DNA from: Bergeyella sp.
GTDB taxonomy: Bacteria > Bacteroidota > Bacteroidia > Flavobacteriales > Weeksellaceae
DNA: 64,000 bases
Direction: 5' to 3'
Assembly (NCBI GenBank): GCA_030263285.1
Contig: SZYB01000001.1
Location: 680,911 to 744,910, forward strand
Shown piece after piece: positions 36,345 through 44,399 of the stretch. The notes beneath the pieces are model-generated. The model had not been told where the DNA came from and did no database searches. It saw nothing but the letters and a program-made list of their open reading frames with translations. Positions within the stretch are counted from its first letter, which is position 1; each line of letters opens with the position of its first letter. Both the position numbers and the translations under genes were made by a program.

Positions 36345-37301
36345 CTACAGAGAATTTTCCAGCATTTTTTTCAGGATAGTCTGCATGGCCACGGTTCTGT
36401 TATAAGCCTGTCGATAAACCAAAGATCTAGCAGAATCCAGAACAGCATCACTCACCTCCACATTTCTTCTTACAGGGAGACAATGCATCCAATAAGTACC
36501 GGAATGAGAATACAAAAACTCCGCTCCGAGCAACCAATTTTCTTTCACTTTAGGCAAAGTTCCATACTCTTTGTACGATGACCAACTTTTGAAATAGACA
36601 TAATCTGCATTCTCCAATGCCTCCTCCTGATTATAAAATACCGGGGCGTTGCCTGTATATTTCGGAGCAAGGTCGTATCCTTTGGGATGTGCAATCACAA
36701 AATCAATATCCTTTACAGCATTCATCCATTCGGCAAAAGAATTCGCCACACAATGAGGCAAAGGCTTTATGTGAGGAGCCCAGCTCAAGACTACTTTGGG
36801 AGGATAAGGGAATTTCCATGTTTCTTTTATGGTAATAAGATCTGCAAAACTCTGCAAAGGGTGCCCGGTAGCAGATTCCAAAGAAATCACAGGAACCAAA
36901 GAATATTTTACAAAAGTATTGATCACCAGATCCAAATTATCTCTTTCTTTGTCCTTCAGACCGGGAAAACACCGTATCCCTATAATGTCACAATACTGGC
37001 TCAGTACTCTTGCGGCATCCTTTATGTGTTCTGTAGCAGATCCGTTCATAACTGTATTTTCTTCAACATCCCATGTCCAGATCTCGGTTCCTAAATTTAT
37101 TACCTGTACCTGCATCCCCAGATTTTCGCCTGCTTTTATACTGCTCATTCTGGTTCTCAAACTGGGATTAAGGAAAACGAGACCCAAAGTTTTTCGCTTG
37201 CCCAAGTCTGAAAAAGCATATAAATCTTTTTTTAGCTCAAAAGCCTCATGAACAAGACTTTCCAGATCTTGTATATCATTTAGGGAGGTGAAATTTTTCA
37301 T
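36345..37301 (-). CDS. argF: N-acylornithine carbamoyltransferase (acetyl- or succinylornithine)
   Basis: Carbamoylates N-acylornithine rather than free ornithine, the arrangement of Bacteroidota and Xanthomonas. 318 residues: carbamoyl-phosphate loop 'VFLNPSLRTRMSSIKAG' (residues 42-58), 'GIRCFPGLKDKERDN', 'HPLQSFADLITI', and 'WMHCLPVRRNVEVSDAVLD'. In the enzymes from B. fragilis (succinyl) and X. campestris (acetyl) the residue before 'EH' in this loop, Pro90 or Glu92, sets specificity. Here 'NGSATEHIKDA' places Thr at position 90, neither of the two. Substrate is therefore open. Confidence 0.9.
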   Translation of the reverse strand: MKNFTSLNDIQDLESLVHEAFELKKDLYAFSDLGKRKTLGLVFLNPSLRTRMSSIKAGENLGMQVQVINLGTEIWTWDVEENTVMNGSATEHIKDAARVLSQYCDIIGIRCFPGLKDKERDNLDLVINTFVKYSLVPVISLESATGHPLQSFADLITIKETWKFPYPPKVVLSWAPHIKPLPHCVANSFAEWMNAVKDIDFVIAHPKGYDLAPKYTGNAPVFYNQEEALENADYVYFKSWSSYKEYGTLPKVKENWLLGAEFLYSHSGTYWMHCLPVRRNVEVSDAVLDSARSLVYRQAYNRTVAMQTILKKMLENSL

Positions 37302-37348
37302 TTTATATCAAATTTTTACTGCATAACATTCCTAACCTGTATCAAAAA

Positions 37349-38503
37349 TCATTCGGCGAACGGACTTCTTTCTCCAAGAATATGAGAAAGCGAAATAAGA
37401 AAATAATCTATTTCCTCCTCAGTAATGCCAAGCGGAGGCAACAGTCTTATGGTATGAGAATTTTTGGCACTGTCCACCAATATTTTATATTTTTCTCTCA
37501 AAAGTCTTGACACTCCAGAGGCAGAAAAATCAAAATCCAGGGCAATCATAAGCCCCCTGCCACGAATTTCTTTTATCTTCCGAAACTTAGTCAAAGAATC
37601 CAAAAGATACTGCCCTTTCTCATAAGACCGAACGATAAGGTTCTCACGCTCCATAACCTCCAATACCGCTAATGCAGCAGAACAGGCGAGATGATTCCCC
37701 CCGAAGGTGGTCCCCAACATTTTTTTCCGAGCCTCTATGTGAGAGGAAAATAGGACTCCACCTATGGGAAAACCATTGCCCATACCCTTTGCCACAGTGA
37801 TAATATCCGGACGCACCTCAAAATATTGATGGGCAAAAAACTTTCCCGTTCTTCCATACCCCGACTGAATCTCATCGCAAATAAAAAACACACCCAACTC
37901 CCTACAAAGCTGCTCTATCCTTTTTATAAAATCTTTACTCGGGATATGAATACCCCCTATCCCCTGAATACCTTCTGTAATCACCCCTGCTAAGTCCTCT
38001 TTATTTCTATAAAACAGAGTTTCGAAAGTCTCAATATCATTGAATGGGCAAAAAACAAAATTTTCTGAAACGTTGACGGGCGCAATGATGGAAGGGTCAT
38101 CCGTAGCCGCTACACTGGCCGATGTTCTTCCGTGAAAGGAATTCCTGAAGGAAATAAACTTTTTTTTTCCAGACAAAAAAGAGGCCGTTTTAAATGCATT
38201 TTCGTTGGCTTCAGCCCCTGAGTTTACAAGAAAAAGACTATAATCTCCGTATCCCGAGAGCTTCCCCAACTTTTCGGCCAATTTTTCCTGTAGAGGATTT
38301 ATGACAGCATTGGAATAAAATCCTATTTTTTCGAGCTGACTTTTTATGGCCTGTACATAGGCAGAATGAGAATGCCCAATAGAGATAACCGCATGCCCGC
38401 CGTAAAAATCCAAATATTCTTCTCCCTTATCATCCCAAAGCCTGCTCCCCATCGCCTTTTCAATGGAGAGAGGCAAGAGCGGATATACATCAAATAATTT
38501 CAT
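37349..38503 (-). CDS. argD: N-acylornithine aminotransferase
   Basis: A 384-residue class III PLP aminotransferase converting N-acylglutamate semialdehyde to N-acylornithine. Visible: 'YLDFYGGHAVISIGHSH', 'LFLVNSGAEANENAFKTASF' (phosphate-binding S-G-A-E-A), 'FFICDEIQSGYGRTGKFFA' with the PLP-ring Asp, and the Schiff-base Lys in 'IITVAKGMGNGFPIGGVLF'. Normal length, in order between argC (four bases upstream) and argF. Confidence 0.93.
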   Translation of the reverse strand: MKLFDVYPLLPLSIEKAMGSRLWDDKGEEYLDFYGGHAVISIGHSHSAYVQAIKSQLEKIGFYSNAVINPLQEKLAEKLGKLSGYGDYSLFLVNSGAEANENAFKTASFLSGKKKFISFRNSFHGRTSASVAATDDPSIIAPVNVSENFVFCPFNDIETFETLFYRNKEDLAGVITEGIQGIGGIHIPSKDFIKRIEQLCRELGVFFICDEIQSGYGRTGKFFAHQYFEVRPDIITVAKGMGNGFPIGGVLFSSHIEARKKMLGTTFGGNHLACSAALAVLEVMERENLIVRSYEKGQYLLDSLTKFRKIKEIRGRGLMIALDFDFSASGVSRLLREKYKILVDSAKNSHTIRLLPPLGITEEEIDYFLISLSHILGERSPFAE

Positions 38504-38507
38504 TTTT

Positions 38508-39491
38508 TTAAAAAACAGAAGATTTTAGGTTAAGTCCGGATTTTTCTTCCAGGCCAAAAATGAGATTCATATTCTGCACCGCCTGCCCGGAGGCTCCCTT
38601 CAAAAGGTTATCAATAGCCACATGTACCGCTACTTTCTCCCCTGCTTTTTCTATATAAATAAGCGCCTTGTTGGTATTTATCACCTGTTTTAAATCTATG
38701 GGACCTGCAGAAACGAAAACAAATTTTGAATATTTATACGTGTACTTATAGATTTCATTGAGTTCTGCAAGATTTTTTTTGGCGGAAAAGGTAAGCGAGA
38801 CAAAAATCCCGCGGGTAAAATCTCCCCGCCAAGGAACAAAATTTATCTTTGTGGCAATCTCAGACATTTTTGAGACATTTTTTTCTATTTCCGCCATATG
38901 TTGATGCGTAAAAGTTTTATAGGGAGAAATATTATTATTCCTCCAATTAAAATGTGAAGTCTGATGCAGAGCCTTCCCTGCCCCCGTAGCTCCGGTAATC
39001 CCCACCCCGGAGATCTCCTCTATCTTTTCCTCTCCTAATACAGGCAAAATCCCTAACTGAATGGCAGTGGCAAAACATCCCGGATTTGCGATATAAGAAG
39101 ACTTCATGATCTTTTCTTTATTGAACTCACAAAGTCCGTAAACAAATTTTTTATCATGCCACTTCTCATCCACCCTAAAGTCATTTCCCAGATCAATAAT
39201 CTTTACCTTATCAGAAATTCTTTTTTCATTGTCTCTCAGCCAGTTCTTACTCTCTCCGTGAGGCAAACAAAGGAAAATCACATCGCAGGACTGAGCCCAT
39301 TCCTGAAACTTGAGATCCGTATCCCCTACAAGATCCCTGTGTACTTCCGATACCGAAGTACCCTGCAAACTTTGACTCGTAACAAAAATTATCTCTACAA
39401 AAGGATGATAAAGCAAAATCCTTATCAACTCTCCTGCCGTATAGCCTGTACCTCCTACAATGCCTGCTTTTATGAGTTTTTGAGAATGCAT
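38508..39491 (-). CDS. argC: N-acyl-gamma-glutamyl-phosphate reductase
   Basis: NADPH-dependent reduction of N-acylglutamyl phosphate to the semialdehyde. 327 residues, Rossmann start 'KAGIVGGTGYTAGELIRILL' (residues 7-26), the nucleophilic Cys in 'SYIANPGCFATAIQLGILP' (about residue 140) and 'GVGITGATGAGKALHQTSHF'. The Cys signature and the full C-terminal domain are intact. Follows argG after 25 bases. Confidence 0.94.
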   Translation of the reverse strand: MHSQKLIKAGIVGGTGYTAGELIRILLYHPFVEIIFVTSQSLQGTSVSEVHRDLVGDTDLKFQEWAQSCDVIFLCLPHGESKNWLRDNEKRISDKVKIIDLGNDFRVDEKWHDKKFVYGLCEFNKEKIMKSSYIANPGCFATAIQLGILPVLGEEKIEEISGVGITGATGAGKALHQTSHFNWRNNNISPYKTFTHQHMAEIEKNVSKMSEIATKINFVPWRGDFTRGIFVSLTFSAKKNLAELNEIYKYTYKYSKFVFVSAGPIDLKQVINTNKALIYIEKAGEKVAVHVAIDNLLKGASGQAVQNMNLIFGLEEKSGLNLKSSVF

Positions 39492-39516
39492 GTTTCTTTT
39501 GTTTTGCCAAAATAAA

Positions 39517-40707
39517 TTAATACTCCTGATGTACCTGATGATAAATACTCAATGCGTTAGAATAAATTTTTGAAAAACCTTTTACATCCGCCTCCGTCCA
39601 AGTGGCATTTTCCTCGCCATACTTACCAAATTTGGAAGACATAAGATCATGGGGAGAACTTATCCCAATAAGTATAAAATGATAGGGATATAGTTCTACC
39701 TTTACCTCACCAGAGACCTTCTCTTGAGTAGAAACAAAAAAAGATTCCAGATTTTTCATGACGGGATCCAGAGCCCAGCCATCATGCAAATAGTTTCCGT
39801 AGAAAATACTAAGCTGATCTTTTATAATCAACTGATTTTTTGTAAGAGTGTGTTTCTCAAGAAGATGATGGGCTTTTATGATGATCAGGGGAGCAGCCGC
39901 CTCAAAACTCACTCTTCCTTTTATCCCTATGATCGTATCCCCCACATGAGTATCCCTCCCGATACCAAAAGGCTGAGCAATCTCCTCAACCTGCCGTATT
40001 GCCTGTACGGGATGAGAATATTTTTTACCGTTTACGGAAGACAAATTCCCTTTGTCAAACCCTAAAGTCATGAGTTCCGGATCTGTTTTGCTCACCGGGG
40101 TAGGATATGCAGACTCCGGGAGGCTCTCGTTTGAAGTAAGAGTCTCTTTTCCTCCTATGGAAGTTCCCCACAATCCTTTATTGATAGAATACCGAGATTT
40201 TTCAAAATCTACCTCTACCTGATTTTTTGCAAGATAATCCCTCTCTTCTTTTCTGGAAAGTTTCAGATCTCGTATGGGTGTAATCACCTCTATGTGAGGA
40301 AGCAAAACTCTAAAAACAGCATCAAACCGAACCTGATCGTTTCCTGCTGCCGTACTTCCATGCGCAACATATTTTGCTCCTATTTCTTTCGCATAATGAG
40401 CAATGGCGGTTGCCTGAAACACTCTCTCTGAACTTACCGAAAGAGGATAGGTATTATTTTTCAAAACATTGGCATAAATGAGATACCGTATACAGTCTTC
40501 GTAGTACCTCTTTTCATCTTCTATTATCTTGAAAGTCTTCACACCGAGTCGGTAAGCTCTTTCCTCTGTTTTTTTTATTTCAAGAGGAGAAAATCCCCCC
40601 AAATTTACCATAACGGCATGCACTTCTAAATTTCTTTCTTTACTCAGCCATACTGCACAAAAAGAGGTATCCAAACCACCACTATAAGCTAAAACTACTT
40701 TTTCCAT
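39517..40707 (-). CDS. argG: Argininosuccinate synthase
   Basis: Joins citrulline and aspartate with ATP. 396 residues, PP-loop 'VVLAYSGGLDTSFCAVWL' at the N-terminus, 'YVAHGSTAAGNDQVRFDAVF' (citrulline and Asp binding, residues 112-131) and 'HDLMSSKFGKYGEENATW' near the C-terminus. Its first codons overlap the end of the GNAT gene by 13 bases, so the two are translationally coupled. Confidence 0.95.
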   Translation of the reverse strand: MEKVVLAYSGGLDTSFCAVWLSKERNLEVHAVMVNLGGFSPLEIKKTEERAYRLGVKTFKIIEDEKRYYEDCIRYLIYANVLKNNTYPLSVSSERVFQATAIAHYAKEIGAKYVAHGSTAAGNDQVRFDAVFRVLLPHIEVITPIRDLKLSRKEERDYLAKNQVEVDFEKSRYSINKGLWGTSIGGKETLTSNESLPESAYPTPVSKTDPELMTLGFDKGNLSSVNGKKYSHPVQAIRQVEEIAQPFGIGRDTHVGDTIIGIKGRVSFEAAAPLIIIKAHHLLEKHTLTKNQLIIKDQLSIFYGNYLHDGWALDPVMKNLESFFVSTQEKVSGEVKVELYPYHFILIGISSPHDLMSSKFGKYGEENATWTEADVKGFSKIYSNALSIYHQVHQEY

Positions 40708-41321
40708 AAGAGTCTTTTTATTTTGTCTAATTTTGAAAAAAATCTTGCATTACCCGACCTTAAGCTTTCATTTCTCCCCAATTCAGGATCAAAAAGCATG
40801 GCAGTACACATACAGTTTTTTTTGTTCTTGCTCATAAGTATGTCATAGTTTACACAAGTCTTACATCCTTGCCAAAACACTTCATCTTGTGTGAGTTCCG
40901 AGTACGTAACCGGGACATATCCCAGCTTGCTATTGATTTTCATCACGGCAAGGCCTGTCGTAAGACCAAATATTTTTGCCTTGGGAAAATATTTTCTAGA
41001 ATGAGAAAATGTCTTTTCCTTAATAAGAGAAGCGAGACCAGAATTTCTGTATTTTCTGGAAACGATAAGACCAGAATTGGCTACATACTCCTTATCATCC
41101 CATATCTCTATATAGCAAAACCCAGCCCACTCTCCATTACCAGATGTGGCAATTATCACCTTATTTTCAGAAATTTTTTCCCTTATGTATGCCGCCGTTC
41201 TTCTCGCAATGCCCGTACCCCTCTCCTTTGCCGAAATCTCCATCTCCCGCAATATATCGGGTATATGCCGAGCATCCTCCTCACTCGCAATACCCACATT
41301 AAAACTCAAACCATTTTTCAA
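40695..41321 (-). CDS. GNAT acetyltransferase heading the arginine operon, candidate N-acylglutamate synthase
   Basis: A GNAT protein of about 208 residues. The acyl-CoA-binding motif is 'NSGLIVSRKYRNSGLASLIK' (R-x-x-G-L-A). A C-terminal block is Cys-rich: 'WQGCKTCVNYDIL' and 'KKNCMCTAMLFDP', four Cys in two C-x-x-C/C-x-C pairs, possibly a metal site. As first gene of an operon lacking argA and argJ, it is the natural candidate for N-acetyl- or N-succinylglutamate formation; this is inference. The frame is open to 41342, but a perfect -7 element covers 41342-41349, so translation must start downstream. I choose the TTG at 41321, giving a leader of about 16 bases; TTG at 41309 is an alternative. 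Confidence 0.78.
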   Translation of the reverse strand: MKNGLSFNVGIASEEDARHIPDILREMEISAKERGTGIARRTAAYIREKISENKVIIATSGNGEWAGFCYIEIWDDKEYVANSGLIVSRKYRNSGLASLIKEKTFSHSRKYFPKAKIFGLTTGLAVMKINSKLGYVPVTYSELTQDEVFWQGCKTCVNYDILMSKNKKNCMCTAMLFDPELGRNESLRSGNARFFSKLDKIKRLLWKK

Positions 41322-41341
41322 TTTTAATCTAAAATATTTCA

Positions 41342-41349
41342 CAAATATA
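41342..41349 (-). promoter_or_regulatory. -7 promoter element of the arginine operon
   Basis: Minus-strand TATATTTG, perfect TAnnTTTG. It is the only promoter-like site I see before the closely spaced eight-gene block, and it decides the start of the GNAT gene. Confidence 0.6.
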
Positions 41350-41639
41350 GATTTTTTATCCTTAAAAAATTCTTTTGTAAGATTTTATTTTTTTAATCCA
41401 AGATTATTGTGATAACGAATTGTGCAAGTTATTTTTTCATATAGTGTAGAAGATGTTATCAAATACGGTATCTAAAGCAAATACTTGATACACCAATCCG
41501 AAGCAGAAATAGAGAATGAGGATAATATTATGGTGAAAATTAGAGGAACTTAAGTGATAGAGAAATGAACAAATACCCTTAAAAAAACAAAGACAGTTCG
41601 GGTTTATACGGAAAAGTAAACTGCTATTTTCCTATCCAC
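41350..41639 (+). other. Gap upstream of the arginine operon
   Basis: About 290 AT-rich bases between the operon promoter and the decayed aspartokinase. No gene or clear operator repeat is visible; any Lrp-type binding site should lie in its left part. Confidence 0.4.
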
Positions 41640-42664
41640 TGTAGATGGGTAAGCTAGATAACACAACTCGTTAAGAACCACTATCTTATCATGAATATTT
41701 ACCAGCAGAGAAATATTATCGGGACTTCCGCCCCTAAAAGATCATTTTTTATTTCATGGTTTTCCAGAACCTTAGAAATAAATACTATTGATGTTCTTTT
41801 GTCTGGATATCTCATACCCTATCAAACAGATGATGCTCTGCTCTCCGAATACCGAAACCTCAAGTTCTTTTACCCTATTCTCCAAAAACTGGGCATCATC
41901 TATAGCCACAGAGACTACCATCTCTAAAGTTGTAATCATGTTTATGAAGATTTTAAACTCAGAAAATATCCTGAAAATAAATTCTAAAAAACCTTGGGTC
42001 TGCAACATTCTCTCAAAATGATGCTTAGCATCTTGATCCCATCTTTAGTGGCAACCGCCTTCCCCCTCTTCAAAAGACAAGGCAAAAACTCCAGAAACGT
42101 GAAAGACATAACAGAGATCATTATTATGATTATGGAAAGCATCAATATCTGTCCATATCTGGATATTTTCGCATGGACAGTCACTCCAATAGCCGCGTTG
42201 CAATCTGGTCCCCCGTTCGTTTACCCTCCCAAATTCTAACTTAGGAAAAGACGAACAGAAATCTTATTTTCTTGCAGAAACAGACCAAACAGAAGAGACC
42301 CCCTGTACAAGTAAAGCAGACAATAATTTCTTCCATGTCTTTTTTCTCCCAATTATTGGACCCTCTATTACCTGTACGTTTGCATGAGATAATCTCTTGC
42401 ACACCTCTTTATTATTTTCTCCCCCAGAATAATTGCCTGCTATGTCAAAAATATTTCTTTTCCAGATTCCGATAATCTCCCTTTGATTTCTAATTGATAT
42501 CCCACCAGAAAGCGCAAGGGAATGAAAAACCACCAAAAAATTTGTAGTACCTGGCATATAGCCAACAAAACCGCTATTTTCCTTTCTCCATCTACTATAT
42601 CAATACCCTCCCGCATGTTCTCCGAAGAACCCACGGAGTTACCCTCAAACTTCAGAATCTTCAT
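41640..42664 (-). pseudogene. Aspartokinase, multiply frameshifted and internally deleted pseudogene
   Basis: Pieces in correct order over about 1 kb. N-terminus 'MKILKFEGNSVGSSENMRE' (normally K-F-G-G-T-S-V-G-S), then after a frame change 'MPGTTNFLVVFHSLA' (the S-A-M-S-G-T-T-N block) and 'RNIFDIAGN'. Next come a degraded 'GGPDCNAAIG' and 'ENIQIWTDIDAFHN' followed by 'FALSFEEGE' (I-W-T-D-I-D-G and L-S-F-E-E-A). The ACT domains remain as 'MLQTQGFLEFIFRIFSE', 'MITTLEMVVSVAIDDAQFLE', 'EQSIICLIGYEI' and 'DNISLLVNIHDKIVVLNEL'. Stops and shifts lie between them, and roughly 100 residues of the kinase domain are missing. The first step to lysine, threonine, methionine and diaminopimelate is lost at this locus. 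Confidence 0.88.
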
Positions 42665-42720
42665 AAATTTATTAAAAGAACATTTGCAGAATTTACAGAA
42701 AAAGAACCCACTCCGGCTTC

Positions 42721-43089
42721 TTACCTCATGTTGATAATGCTGTCTACTACATAATTGGTGTTACCCCTCCACGGCAAAGCTCCGTGGTACTCTTTGTATC
42801 TGAGCTCAAAATACTTTCCGCCGTTTTGTTCCAATTTTTTGAAAATTTTTTCGTTCTCAATAGAAAACTCAAATTCATAACTCGTGAATGTGTTTCCTCT
42901 TTTAGAATTTCCCCCGAAACCCTGTTGGATAATTTTCCCTTCATAAGTTTTAAAAAAATTACCCTTATACACTGCATAATTGAGATCTCCGGCCTTGACC
43001 CCTTCCCCAAAAACATAAAAATACTTCCACCACACAAAACCAACCAGTCCCATAGTCAAAACAAAAACGGATATCCATACATATTTCAT
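42721..43089 (-). CDS. Small membrane-anchored protein of unknown function
   Basis: 122 residues with one N-terminal TM helix or signal anchor (YVWISVFVLTMGLVGFVWW) and an extracytoplasmic domain: 'FGEGVKAGDLNYAVYKGNFF', 'KTYEGKIIQQGFG', 'YFELRYKEYHGALPWRGNTN' and 'YVVDSIINM'. Flavobacterial homologues are widespread and often carry the label '6-phosphogluconate dehydrogenase', which is clearly an annotation error: there is no Rossmann fold or dehydrogenase motif. A perfect -7 element lies 28 bases upstream. The function is unknown. Confidence 0.78.
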   Translation of the reverse strand: MKYVWISVFVLTMGLVGFVWWKYFYVFGEGVKAGDLNYAVYKGNFFKTYEGKIIQQGFGGNSKRGNTFTSYEFEFSIENEKIFKKLEQNGGKYFELRYKEYHGALPWRGNTNYVVDSIINMR

Positions 43090-43116
43090 AGGACCTTATT
43101 ATTTTCTACTGCCTTC

Positions 43117-43124
43117 CAAAAGTA
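43117..43124 (-). promoter_or_regulatory. -7 promoter element for the small membrane protein
   Basis: Minus-strand TACTTTTG, perfect TAnnTTTG, between the acyl-CoA dehydrogenase 3' end and the small gene. Confidence 0.45.
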
Positions 43125-43135
43125 CAAAATTCGAG

Positions 43136-44275
43136 TTATTTAAGAAGCGCTCGGGAAATAACAATTTTCTGAATCTCCGAAGTACCTTCATAAATCTGAG
43201 TAATCTTTGCATCCCTGAACATCCTTTCCACGTGGTATTCCTTCACATAACCACACCCTCCCAAAACCTGTATGGCCTCTGTAGTGGTTTCCATAGCAAC
43301 TTTTGAGGCATACAACTTTGCCATAGCGCCGGACTCAGAAATATCTAGCCCTCTGTCTTTTTCTGCAGCAGCCTTGTACACCAACATTCTTGCTGCTGCA
43401 ATATTGACATGCATGTCTGCCAACTTAAATCCTATGGCCTGATGACGAATAATTTCTTTCCCAAAAGTTCTCCTGGTCTTGGCATAGTTAAGTGCAATTT
43501 CATAAGCTCCCGCTGCTATGCCCAACGCCTGGGCAGAGATGCCTATTCTCCCCCCATTAAGAGTATCCATTGCAAAAACAAACCCCAACCCCTCCCCACC
43601 TATTCTGTTGGACTTGGGTACCTTTACATCATTAAACAAAAGGGTATGCGTATCACTTCCCCTTATCCCCAATTTGTCTTCTTTTGCTCCTACCTGAAAA
43701 CCCTTCCAACCTCTCTCTATGATGAAAGCATTAATCCCCTTATGTTTTTTTTTCGGATTACTTTGTGCTATCACGATATAATAAGTGGCGCTACTTCCGT
43801 TGGTGATCCAGTTTTTAGTTCCATTAAGCAAATAATAATTTCCCATATCTTCGGCAGTAGTTTTCTGAGAAGCAGAATCTGACCCGGCTTCGGGTTCAGA
43901 CAACGCAAAAGCACCTACTACCTCCCCTCTTGCAAGGGGAAAGAGATATTTTTGTTTTTGTTCTTCGGAGCCGTACTTTTCCAGTCCTGCACATACCAAA
44001 GAATTATTCACCGACATGACGACCGCTGCGGATGCGTCTACTTTTGCCAATTCTTCTATCGCCACTACGTAAGAAACCGCATCCAGACCTGCACCTCCGT
44101 ATTTGGGACTGACCATCATCCCCATAAATCCCAAAGACCCCATTTTTTTTACCGCTTCATGAGGAAATGTTTGTGTACGGTCTCTCTCTATAACTCCCGG
44201 CAACAATTCCGTCCTTGCAAAATCTCTTGCTGCCTGCTGTATCATCAAATGCTCCGGGCTTAGGGTAAAATCCAT
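43136..44275 (-). CDS. Acyl-CoA dehydrogenase
   Basis: An FAD enzyme of beta-oxidation or branched-chain acyl-CoA breakdown. 379 residues, short/medium-chain type: 'GAFALSEPEAGSDSASQKTT' (signature 1, about residues 125-144), 'NGTKNWITNGSSATYYIV', 'RRTFGKEIIRHQAIGFKLAD', and the C-terminal 'AIQVLGGCGYVKEYHVERMF' leading to 'RDAKITQIYEGTSEIQKIV' with the catalytic Glu. Complete. It diverges from the acyl-CoA synthetase gene 125 bases away, which suggests joint use in acyl-CoA metabolism. Confidence 0.94.
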   Translation of the reverse strand: MDFTLSPEHLMIQQAARDFARTELLPGVIERDRTQTFPHEAVKKMGSLGFMGMMVSPKYGGAGLDAVSYVVAIEELAKVDASAAVVMSVNNSLVCAGLEKYGSEEQKQKYLFPLARGEVVGAFALSEPEAGSDSASQKTTAEDMGNYYLLNGTKNWITNGSSATYYIVIAQSNPKKKHKGINAFIIERGWKGFQVGAKEDKLGIRGSDTHTLLFNDVKVPKSNRIGGEGLGFVFAMDTLNGGRIGISAQALGIAAGAYEIALNYAKTRRTFGKEIIRHQAIGFKLADMHVNIAAARMLVYKAAAEKDRGLDISESGAMAKLYASKVAMETTTEAIQVLGGCGYVKEYHVERMFRDAKITQIYEGTSEIQKIVISRALLK

Positions 44276-44399
44276 AAATTCTGGTTTAAAGTGACGTTTC
44301 TGCTTACAAAATTCTGAACGCTACAAAGTAGGTGTTTTCAAGCTAAAAATAAAATAAAGGAGAAAATATGACAAAAACTTATTACCTTTATGTGCAGGG

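Noticed and set aside
41691-41927. A 78-codon plus-strand frame near the arginine operon
   Set aside because: It is the opposite strand of the decayed aspartokinase ACT domain, which explains the sequence better.
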